A stretch of DNA of 10,634 nt, taken from NCBI GenBank assembly GCA_958448635.1, contig CAUDEQ010000065.1, forward strand, positions 1-10,634, in the 5' to 3' direction. Position 1 is the first letter of the stretch; every line of letters starts with the position of its first letter. The position numbers were made by a program, and so were the translations under genes. This document shows, one piece after another, positions 1-4,996 of this stretch. The DNA comes from an uncultured Bacillota bacterium (GTDB lineage Bacteria > Bacillota > Clostridia > Peptostreptococcales > Anaerovoracaceae). The notes beneath the pieces were generated by a model that made no database searches, had not been told where the DNA came from, and was given only the letters and a program-made list of their open reading frames with translations.

Positions 1-117
1 GATTGGCTGATTTAACTGAGCTCGTAGTGGTTGAATATTCTGGGCTCTAACAAGGGTATAACCTATAATATTTCAAGCCTTTTATCAAACATTTTATTTT
101 CTGTTTAAACACTATAT

Positions 118-1224
118 TTAGATTTCTATTGCCACTTGTCCATCAACTATATTTAAAATCTTTCCCTCAGGAAGCTGCCTTGCCACCTTGCCGGAAATAT
201 CTGTCGTGGTGATAAACATCTGATTTTCTCCAAGTGAATTTATAAGATAACTTTGTCTGTCATTATCGAGCTCAGATAGTACATCGTCGAGAAGAAGAAT
301 AGGTTTTTCTCCCATTTCTTCCTCAATGAGCTTTATTTCAGACAGCTTAAGTGAAAGTGCCGCTGTCCTCTGCTGACCTTGAGAGCCGAATTTTCGCAGA
401 TCAATACCGTCTGCAGAAATCTTTATATCGTCCTTATGAGGTCCTGTTACAGTAGTTCTGTTTCTTATATCCGTATTTCTATTTTCCCTTATTATTTCAT
501 AAAATCTCTCTTCATAATCTCTTATATCACAACAGTCGCTTATATCAACATCCGATTCATATTTCAGCTTAAGATTTTCTCTGCCGCCCGATATTTTTTC
601 GTGTATGCTTCGACTTATAGCATCTATCTTATCTATGAATGCTATTCTTTTATCTATTATCCTGCTTCCGTATAATGCAAGCTCATGATCCCATATATCG
701 AGAATCGACATATCTATATTTTCCTCTTTAAGATATGTATTTCTCTGTTTCAGAACTCTTCTGTAATTATTAAGATCATTAAAATATCCGGGCTTTATCT
801 GACACAGCTCCCTGTCTATGAAACGTCTCCTCTTTTCAGGCTCATCTTTTACTATCTTCAGATCATCGGGAGAGAAGACTATTATGAATATCCTCTCCAG
901 CATCTCCGATGTTTTCTTAATTTTAACTCCGTCTATCTTTATGGCTTTCTTACCTTGTTTATTGATGACTATTTCAGTCGTATGCTCATCGTCATCAAAA
1001 AAAGCAATGGTTTTTATCTTACAAAACTCCTCTCCGAATCTTATAAGCTCCTTATCCTTTATCGTCTTGAAGGATTTTGCCATTGCATTCAAATATATAC
1101 CCTCCAGCATATTTGTCTTTCCCTGGGCATTGTTCCCAAGAAATATATTGACATTTTTGCTGAAGGATAACTTTATATCTCTATAATTTCTGAAATTGCT
1201 TAATTCTATTTCTTTTATATACAT
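118..1224 (-). CDS. recF: RecF, DNA replication and repair ATPase
   Basis: RecF is an SMC-like ABC ATPase that binds gapped DNA and helps RecO/RecR load RecA during recombinational repair and replication restart in the cytoplasm. The 368 residues match the usual length. Seen in the sequence: Walker A GNNAQGKT at residues 30-37, the ABC signature SQGQQRT at 281-287, and Walker B ILLLDDVLSELD at 309-320. The N-terminal IELSNFRNYRD is typical of the family. The ATG lies 4 nt beyond the dnaN stop codon and has no clear Shine-Dalgarno sequence; its upstream region is the end of dnaN, so translation is probably coupled to dnaN. It appears to be the third gene of a dnaA-dnaN-recF unit. No convincing terminator is visible between its stop and the window edge, so the transcript may continue leftwards. 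Confidence 0.97.
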   Translation of the reverse strand: MYIKEIELSNFRNYRDIKLSFSKNVNIFLGNNAQGKTNMLEGIYLNAMAKSFKTIKDKELIRFGEEFCKIKTIAFFDDDEHTTEIVINKQGKKAIKIDGVKIKKTSEMLERIFIIVFSPDDLKIVKDEPEKRRRFIDRELCQIKPGYFNDLNNYRRVLKQRNTYLKEENIDMSILDIWDHELALYGSRIIDKRIAFIDKIDAISRSIHEKISGGRENLKLKYESDVDISDCCDIRDYEERFYEIIRENRNTDIRNRTTVTGPHKDDIKISADGIDLRKFGSQGQQRTAALSLKLSEIKLIEEEMGEKPILLLDDVLSELDNDRQSYLINSLGENQMFITTTDISGKVARQLPEGKILNIVDGQVAIEI

Positions 1225-1228
1225 ATTG

Positions 1229-2344
1229 CTACATCGAAGGGATTCTTACAGGAAGTATGAGATATTCATAAGCATCTCCGTTTACAGGCCTTACTACACA
1301 TGGTGATGTTCCCGTCTTGAATATCATCATTATCTCTTCGTCATCTATGACCTTGAGTACATCCATAACGAATTTTGAATTAAAGCCTATTTCAAGATCA
1401 TCACCTGTCTTTTCCATTACGATTTCTTCTTTTACATTTCCTTCTTCAGACCTGGAAGTAACCGTAAGAAGATTATTCTTTATGGTCATTTTTATGAGAT
1501 TATTTTTTCCTTCCTTTGCAAGAAGTGAAGCTCTTTCTATACTTTCAAGCAATAGCTCTTTGCCTATGCTTACTTTTATCGTTCCATCCGAAGGTATTAT
1601 ATCCCTGTATTTTATAAAATCACCTTCCATAAGTCTCAGAACTACCTCTGTATTTCCTATTTTAAATACGGCTTTTTTCTCTCCCAGTAAAATATTTATA
1701 TCGGATTCATCATCATCATCAGATACTATCTTACTTATTTCGTTCATTATCTTGGCAGATATTATAAATCTGTTTTTTTCTGCACTCTTCATTTCTTCCC
1801 TGGCAAGAGCCAGTCTGAAACCGTCAAGGGAAACCATATTGACGCTTTCTTCATTAATTTCAGTAAGTATTCCTACGAGAATTCCTTTTGATTCATCTAT
1901 TGAAGCTGCAAATGAAGTTTTTCTTACCATATCCTTGAATATTTCCCTGTCGAAAACAAGAGAATTTGTATTTTCTTCCTTTTCTCCTATTTTAGGAAAT
2001 TCATCTACAGGAAAGCTCATAACTGTAAATTCGGAAAAACTTGTTTTTATAAGTATATTGCTGTCCTCCGTTTCTTCTATGGATATATCACCACTAGGAA
2101 GCTTTCTTATTATATCCCCGAATAATTTTGACATTACTACTGCAGAACCTTCTTGATGAACTTCGGCATTTATTTTTTTCTGTATGCTTATCTCAAGATC
2201 AGATGCTGTAAGGATCAGTGTGCCGTCTGATTTTGCTTCTATCATGATACCTTTTAGTATAGGTAATGTTGTTCTTGTGGAAACTGCTTTTAAAACAGTA
2301 TTCAGTGCTTTTGATAATGTTTGCTGACTGCATGTGAATTTCAT
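1229..2344 (-). CDS. dnaN: DNA polymerase III beta subunit (sliding clamp)
   Basis: DnaN forms the ring-shaped homodimer that tethers the replicative polymerase to DNA and recruits clamp-binding repair proteins. The 371 residues fit the family's three-domain layout, roughly 1-122, 130-245 and 250-371. The N-terminus (MKFTCSQQTLSKALNTVLKAV, then a TLPILKGI segment) and the C-terminal YLILPVRI are hallmarks; the C-terminal segment contributes to the hydrophobic partner-binding pocket. The start is supported by GGAGGT on the minus strand (2354-2349), about 5 nt from the ATG. The gene is separated from dnaA by 177 bp containing the downstream half of the origin. No clear dnaN promoter of its own is visible there, so co-transcription with dnaA is the simplest reading. 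Confidence 0.98.
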   Translation of the reverse strand: MKFTCSQQTLSKALNTVLKAVSTRTTLPILKGIMIEAKSDGTLILTASDLEISIQKKINAEVHQEGSAVVMSKLFGDIIRKLPSGDISIEETEDSNILIKTSFSEFTVMSFPVDEFPKIGEKEENTNSLVFDREIFKDMVRKTSFAASIDESKGILVGILTEINEESVNMVSLDGFRLALAREEMKSAEKNRFIISAKIMNEISKIVSDDDDESDINILLGEKKAVFKIGNTEVVLRLMEGDFIKYRDIIPSDGTIKVSIGKELLLESIERASLLAKEGKNNLIKMTIKNNLLTVTSRSEEGNVKEEIVMEKTGDDLEIGFNSKFVMDVLKVIDDEEIMMIFKTGTSPCVVRPVNGDAYEYLILPVRIPSM

Positions 2345-2394
2345 AATAACCTCCGAAAAAGAAATAGAAATATTTATTTTTTTTATTATATTTT

Positions 2395-2412
2395 TAGTAG
2401 TTATAGTAATAG
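2395..2412 (+). promoter_or_regulatory. DnaA-trio element
   Basis: Six consecutive triplets TAG-TAG-TTA-TAG-TAA-TAG lie directly beside a GC cluster and two abutting DnaA boxes. In B. subtilis, repeats written 3'-GAT-5' on one strand bind DnaA as single-stranded DNA and specify strand opening next to the boxes. Here the plus strand carries the 5'-TAG-3' form, the orientation expected for boxes read on the minus strand. Four of six triplets are TAG, one is TAA, and the third (TTA) departs from the motif. Confidence 0.72.
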
Positions 2413-2416
2413 GGCC

Positions 2417-2434
2417 TGTTGAAACTGTTGATAA
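2417..2434 (-). promoter_or_regulatory. Tandem DnaA boxes beside the unwinding site
   Basis: TGTTGATAA at 2426-2434 reads TTATCAACA on the minus strand, one mismatch from the TTATCCACA consensus. TGTTGAAAC at 2417-2425 (minus GTTTCAACA) follows with no gap and is a weaker match. The pair sits next to the GC cluster and trio run, the position held by the two boxes that anchor strand opening in B. subtilis. Confidence 0.7.
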
Positions 2435-2457
2435 CTTATATTAGCTTTACAATTACT

Positions 2458-2488
2458 TGTTTTTTTGTTATTTAAAAACTGTTGATAA
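2458..2488 (-). promoter_or_regulatory. DnaA box with T-tract, module 1
   Basis: A TG-T7-GTTA stretch (2458-2470), 9 nt of spacer, then TGTTGATAA at 2480-2488 (minus strand TTATCAACA). The same arrangement recurs exactly 33 bp further on. T-tracts of this length can bend DNA, which may help DnaA assembly; that role is inferred. Confidence 0.65.
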
Positions 2489-2490
2489 CA

Positions 2491-2521
2491 TGTTTTTTTT
2501 GTTAACAGAGGATGTTGATAA
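2491..2521 (-). promoter_or_regulatory. DnaA box with T-tract, module 2
   Basis: A TG-T8-GTTA stretch (2491-2504), 8 nt of spacer, then TGTTGATAA at 2513-2521 (minus strand TTATCAACA). The box directly abuts the dnaA stop codon (2522-2524). The total length of 31 bp equals that of module 1. Confidence 0.65.
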
Positions 2522-3904
2522 TTATTTTATATCTGATTTGAGAGCATTTATCTCTTCTGCAAGAAGACTGTTGGTTTTTATCTCATTTGATATCTTGTCA
2601 TAAGCATGGAGAACCGTGGTATGATCTCTTCCCCCAAAGGATTCACCTATTTTAGGGAGAGAGTAATCTGTGAGCTCTCTGCATAGATACATGGCTATCT
2701 GCCTTGGATGTGAAAATTCTCTCTTTCTCTTTGCAGATTCCATATCTGATATTTTAATATTATATTTTTTACATACTGCTTTTTTGATGGATTCACACGT
2801 TATATTGAAATCACTTGTTGAAAAGATATCGTTTAGGCTTTCCCTTGCAAATTTAACGGTTATTTTTTTATTGAATATCTTGGAATAGCTTATTATTCTG
2901 GTAAGCGCACTTTCAAGCTCTCTTATATTGAACTTTACCTTTTCAGCTATGAGATCTATAACTTCAAGTACATCATCGTCTATTTCAACCTTTTCCTGTT
3001 CTGTTTTGTTTCTCAGTATGGCAACTCTCGTTTCAAAATCAGGAGGCTGAATGTCTGCTACAATATTCCATTGAAATCTCGATCTTAAACGTTCATCCAG
3101 ATCCGTAAGTTTGCTGGGATGTCTGTCACTTGAAATAACTATTTGTTTTTTATAGTCGTACAGAGCATTGAAGGTATGGAAGAACTCTATCTGTGTAGCG
3201 TCTTTTCCTTCTATGAATTGTATGTCATCTATGAGGAGTATATCAACGTTTCTGTATTTGTTTTTGAATGCCCTCACCTTGCTGTTTTTATTTTTATTGT
3301 CCTGAAGAGCCTTGATTAGCTCTGATGTGAACATTTCCGATGAAACGTACAGGACTTTTAAGGAAGGATTGTTTTCCAGTATGTAATGTCCTATGGCGTG
3401 CATCAGATGAGTCTTGCCGAGACCGGAGCCTCCGTATATGAATAAAGGATTGTATACTGCAGCAGGTGACTCTGCGACTGCCAGAGCCACAGCGTGAGCA
3501 TAGTTGTTGTTGGCACCTACGATGAAATTATCAAAGTTATATCTTGGATTGAGAAAATATTCTTCCCTGAAGTCCTCTTCATTTTCTTTTTTTGCGTATA
3601 CTTCCTTATTATCCTCACCCTTTATTGCCTTTTGAAGCTCTTCCTCGCTTTTATTTTTTATGATGACCTTATATTTTTTGTTGTAGACTGATTCTACAGC
3701 TCGTTCAAACACTGAAATATAGCGGTTTCTGAGAACTTCTATAAGAAAATCATTAGATGATGCGAAATAAATAACAGCAGCGTCTTCATCCAGCTCCAAA
3801 GGGAAAAGAGGCTCAAACCATGTCCTGTAGCTGACTTCTGTTACATTGTTACTTATTTCAGATAATATATCTGCCCATTTTTTTTCTTCGATGTTTCTTC
3901 TCAT
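2522..3904 (-). CDS. dnaA: DnaA, chromosomal replication initiator
   Basis: DnaA binds the boxes in the flanking regions, oligomerises when ATP-bound, opens the origin and loads the helicase; it also regulates transcription. The 460 residues fit the family. Domain I covers about 1-85, a charged linker 86-118, the AAA+ domain about 119-340, and the DNA-binding domain about 365-460. Visible motifs are Walker A GGSGLGKT (158-165), Walker B ILLIDDIQF (222-230), sensor 1 VISSDR (256-261), the arginine-finger region RLRSRF (272-277), sensor 2 NIRELESAL (326-334) and the DNA-binding signature GGRDHTTVLHA (424-434). Minus-strand AAGGAG (3921-3916) about 11 nt upstream supports the ATG at 3904. All key residues are present. 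The residues after the arginine finger read FQWN where FEWG is common, which is probably neutral. Confidence 0.99.
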   Translation of the reverse strand: MRRNIEEKKWADILSEISNNVTEVSYRTWFEPLFPLELDEDAAVIYFASSNDFLIEVLRNRYISVFERAVESVYNKKYKVIIKNKSEEELQKAIKGEDNKEVYAKKENEEDFREEYFLNPRYNFDNFIVGANNNYAHAVALAVAESPAAVYNPLFIYGGSGLGKTHLMHAIGHYILENNPSLKVLYVSSEMFTSELIKALQDNKNKNSKVRAFKNKYRNVDILLIDDIQFIEGKDATQIEFFHTFNALYDYKKQIVISSDRHPSKLTDLDERLRSRFQWNIVADIQPPDFETRVAILRNKTEQEKVEIDDDVLEVIDLIAEKVKFNIRELESALTRIISYSKIFNKKITVKFARESLNDIFSTSDFNITCESIKKAVCKKYNIKISDMESAKRKREFSHPRQIAMYLCRELTDYSLPKIGESFGGRDHTTVLHAYDKISNEIKTNSLLAEEINALKSDIK

Positions 3905-3934
3905 TGATTTTTTATCTCCTTAAACGGTGTATAT

Positions 3935-3964
3935 ATAATAGCAAAAAAAGTTATCCACAGGCAA
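3935..3964 (-). promoter_or_regulatory. Candidate dnaA promoter overlapping a DnaA box
   Basis: On the minus strand, TTGCCT (3964-3959) is followed after 18 bp by TATTAT (3940-3935), a plausible sigma-A type promoter. It would start transcription near 3928 and give a leader of about 24 nt carrying the dnaA ribosome binding site. The perfect DnaA box (3951-3959) occupies the spacer and touches the -35 element, so DnaA binding should block RNA polymerase. The -35 match is modest (four of six). Confidence 0.55.
3951..3959 (+). promoter_or_regulatory. Consensus DnaA box
   Basis: Exact TTATCCACA, the only perfect consensus box found in the intergenic regions. It lies 47 bp from the dnaA start codon, inside the candidate dnaA promoter. 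Confidence 0.85.
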
Positions 3965-3973
3965 GGGTTTAAA

Positions 3974-3998
3974 AAATTTTATTGAAAAAATAAAATTT
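3974..3998. repeat. AT-only inverted repeat
   Basis: Ten-base arms AAATTTTATT (3974-3983) and AATAAAATTT (3989-3998) are perfect reverse complements around a 5-nt centre (GAAAA). They lie between the perfect DnaA box and the inverted box pair. The site could be easily melted DNA or a protein binding site; the AT bias alone makes chance occurrence possible. Confidence 0.5.
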
Positions 3999-4005
3999 GT
4001 TTGAG

Positions 4006-4026
4006 TTATCCACTACTTGTGGATTA
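4006..4026. promoter_or_regulatory. Inverted pair of DnaA boxes
   Basis: TTATCCACT (plus, 4006-4014) and TAATCCACA (minus, 4018-4026) are each one mismatch from consensus and face each other across 3 bp. Their shared ATCCAC/GTGGAT core makes a small inverted repeat. Confidence 0.72.
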
Positions 4027-4049
4027 AATTGTGCAAAGTTTACACAATT
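4027..4049. repeat. 23-bp near-palindrome in the origin
   Basis: Arms AATTGTG (4027-4033) and CACAATT (4043-4049) are perfect reverse complements. An inner AAA/TTT pairing (4035-4037 and 4039-4041) centres on G4038, leaving only the 4034/4042 pair mismatched. It directly abuts the inverted DnaA box pair. Each half also contains a degenerate box-like core, TTTGCACA on minus and TTTACACA on plus. It looks like a site for a dimeric DNA-binding protein or low-affinity DnaA sites; which of these cannot be told from sequence. Confidence 0.5.
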
Positions 4050-4079
4050 ATAACTACATCTTGGAAAAAGATGATTTTC

Positions 4080-4088
4080 GGTGGATAA
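4080..4088 (-). promoter_or_regulatory. DnaA box (one mismatch)
   Basis: The minus strand reads TTATCCACC, differing from consensus only at the last base. It lies 27 bp upstream of the rpmH -35 element, so DnaA bound here could also influence the rpmH promoter. Confidence 0.65.
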
Positions 4089-4115
4089 AATGGCTGTTAT
4101 GATATGCAAAATAGT

Positions 4116-4144
4116 TTGACATGCATATATGTGAGGAGTATAAT
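4116..4144 (+). promoter_or_regulatory. rpmH operon promoter, full sigma-A consensus
   Basis: TTGACA (4116-4121) and TATAAT (4139-4144) are separated by exactly 17 bp, a perfect match to the housekeeping consensus in elements and spacing. The predicted start is near 4151, giving a leader of about 70 nt before rpmH. Such strength suits a ribosomal protein gene, and the promoter could also serve rnpA, yidD, yidC and khpB by readthrough. Confidence 0.88.
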
Positions 4145-4220
4145 AGTAAAGCATATCGCATAAGTTGAAATTTAGATTTATGCAGTTCGTATTTTATATG
4201 ATAAGGAGGAGTAATAAGTT

Positions 4221-4355
4221 ATGAAAATGACATATCAGCCTAAGACAAGGCAGAGAAAAAAAGAGCACGGCTTTAGAAAAAGAATGAAAACAAAGAACGG
4301 TAGAAATGTTTTAAAGAGAAGAAGACAAAGAGGAAGAAAAGTTTTATCAGCATAG
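4221..4355 (+). CDS. rpmH: 50S ribosomal protein L34
   Basis: L34 is a small basic protein of the large ribosomal subunit that binds 23S rRNA. The reading frame encodes 44 residues, the normal length. It begins MKMTYQPKTRQRKKEHGF, includes RMKTKNGRNVLKRRR and ends GRKVLSA, which is the L34 signature almost throughout. The ribosome binding site AAGGAGGA (4203-4210) is 10 nt before the ATG. It is the first gene after the consensus promoter at 4116-4144 and is followed at once by a hairpin, an arrangement expected to give L34 more transcript than the downstream rnpA. The rpmH-rnpA pair beside dnaA is a hallmark of bacterial origins. Confidence 0.98.
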   Translation: MKMTYQPKTRQRKKEHGFRKRMKTKNGRNVLKRRRQRGRKVLSA

Positions 4356-4379
4356 AGACCGCAGAGAGTGGTCTTTTTG
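4354..4379 (+). terminator. Hairpin with T-run between rpmH and rnpA
   Basis: AGACC (4356-4360) pairs with GGTCT (4370-4374), extended inwards by a G-U and a C-G pair around an AGAGA loop, and is followed by a run of five T (4374-4378). The stem is short, so partial termination or processing is more likely than a complete stop. rnpA has no obvious promoter of its own and would depend on readthrough. Confidence 0.6.
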
Positions 4380-4405
4380 TTATGATACTGTAATTTGGTA
4401 AAATT

Positions 4406-4744
4406 ATGCTAAAAAAGGATATACTGAGAAGAAAAGATGATTTTTCAGCTATCTATAAAAAGGGAAAGTCTACAGGAGAAAGATTTGTAGTGCTTTTTTA
4501 TAGGAAAAATAATCTTTCATACAACAGAATAGCATTTTTAGCAAGTAAAAAAGTAGGAAACAGTGTTGCAAGAAACAGAGCCAGAAGGCTCATGAAAGAA
4601 AATTACAGATTTTTAAAGCATGATATTAAAACAGGCTTTGATTTAATATTTATTGCGCGTAATTCCATAAATGGTAAAAAGGCGCAGCATGTTGGAAAAT
4701 CTATGCAAAAAGCTTTGATAAAATCTAAGCTTTTGAATCAGTGA
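4406..4744 (+). CDS. rnpA: Ribonuclease P protein component
   Basis: RnpA is the protein cofactor of RNase P; it binds the catalytic RNA and the 5' leader of pre-tRNA during maturation. The 112 residues are a normal length. The conserved RNR segment, KKVGNSVARNRARRLMKE, is at 48-65, and FDLIFIAR at 78-85 is also typical. The ATG is the only usual start available: an in-frame stop lies at 4391-4393, and only an ATT intervenes. No good Shine-Dalgarno sequence precedes it; upstream there is only a GGT-containing AT-rich stretch, so initiation may be weak. It lies 50 bp after rpmH, beyond the hairpin, and 28 bp before the preferred yidD start. Confidence 0.97.
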   Translation: MLKKDILRRKDDFSAIYKKGKSTGERFVVLFYRKNNLSYNRIAFLASKKVGNSVARNRARRLMKENYRFLKHDIKTGFDLIFIARNSINGKKAQHVGKSMQKALIKSKLLNQ

Positions 4745-4772
4745 TTTGTTTATGGAAACAGAGGTAAGCAAA

Positions 4773-4982
4773 GTGAAAAGGATAATGATATTACTTATAA
4801 GAGGGTATCAGAAGTTTATTTCACCTCTTTTTCCCCCGAGATGCAGATTCTATCCTACTTGTTCAACTTATTTTATTCAGGCATTGGAAAAGTATGGATT
4901 TTTTAAAGGATCTTATTTAGGTATAAGAAGGCTGATGAAGTGTCATCCTTTTAATCCCGGAGGATATGATCCTTTAAAATAG
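4773..4982 (+). CDS. yidD: YidD, membrane protein insertion efficiency factor
   Basis: YidD is a small membrane-associated protein thought to assist YidC-dependent insertion of inner-membrane proteins. I chose the GTG at 4773, giving 69 residues. AGAGG (4760-4764) lies 8 nt upstream, and homologues begin at about the same point before the amphipathic RGYQKFISP segment. The frame is also open from ATG 4752 and TTG 4746 (78 residues), but neither has a ribosome binding site. Family marks are CRFYPTCSTY (24-33) with both cysteines, a third cysteine at 57, and the C-terminal HPFNPGGYDPLK. The stop codon overlaps the yidC ribosome binding site, so the two are probably co-translated. Confidence 0.95.
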   Translation: MKRIMILLIRGYQKFISPLFPPRCRFYPTCSTYFIQALEKYGFFKGSYLGIRRLMKCHPFNPGGYDPLK

Positions 4983-4996
4983 GAGGAAATTAATTA

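Larger units (their letters stand above)
2345..2521. other. Downstream oriC region with unwinding element
   Basis: This 177-bp gap between the dnaA stop codon and the dnaN start has the layout expected of the unwinding half of a bipartite origin. Three exact TGTTGATAA sequences (TTATCAACA on the minus strand) lie at 2426-2434, 2480-2488 and 2513-2521. A degenerate copy, TGTTGAAAC, abuts the first at 2417-2425. Then comes a short GC cluster (GGGCC, 2412-2416), a run of triplets TAG TAG TTA TAG TAA TAG at 2395-2412, and an A/T-only stretch (about 2368-2394) reaching towards dnaN. The order box, GC cluster, trio run, AT tract matches the Bacillus subtilis dnaA-dnaN unwinding region. Origin function is inferred; no activity can be read from sequence. 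Confidence 0.85.
3905..4115. other. Upstream oriC region (dnaA-rpmH intergenic)
   Basis: This is the gene-free divergent region between dnaA and the rpmH promoter. It holds a perfect DnaA box TTATCCACA (3951-3959, plus), TTATCCACT (4006-4014, plus), and the minus-strand boxes TAATCCACA (4018-4026) and TTATCCACC (4080-4088). It also holds an AT-only inverted repeat (3974-3998) and a 23-bp near-palindrome (4027-4049). It corresponds to the upstream box cluster of bipartite Firmicute origins, which lies before dnaA and cooperates with the dnaA-dnaN region. The identification rests on box density and gene context. Strand opening is more likely at the trio site on the other side of dnaA. Confidence 0.85.

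Noticed and set aside
1..117. Open plus-strand frame to a stop at 48-50 and short minus-strand frames downstream of recF
   Set aside because: Only about 16 codons are visible before the window edge with no recognisable motif, and the minus-strand frames stop within about 13 codons. No terminator, promoter or tRNA could be made out either; the GTTTAAAC and GAATATTC palindromes are too short to mean much.
379..2156. Plus-strand open frames opposite recF and dnaN (up to 279 codons)
   Set aside because: They are antisense to genes with clear family motifs, are rich in Ser, Ile, Phe and Tyr as expected from complementing AT-rich coding DNA, and have no supported start signals.
2345..2460. Separate dnaN promoter in the dnaA-dnaN gap
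   Set aside because: TATAAT-like strings occur in the AT tract on the minus strand, but none has an acceptable -35 at 16-18 bp.
3969..4154. Minus-strand 61-codon frame across the dnaA-rpmH gap
   Set aside because: It runs through the DnaA boxes, palindrome and rpmH promoter, has no recognisable domain and no ribosome binding site; it looks like chance in origin DNA.
4158..4183. GCATAA/TTATGC hairpin in the rpmH leader as a riboswitch or leader regulator
   Set aside because: The stem is only 6 bp, A/T-dominated and has a 14-nt loop, with no similarity to a known leader class that I can recognise.
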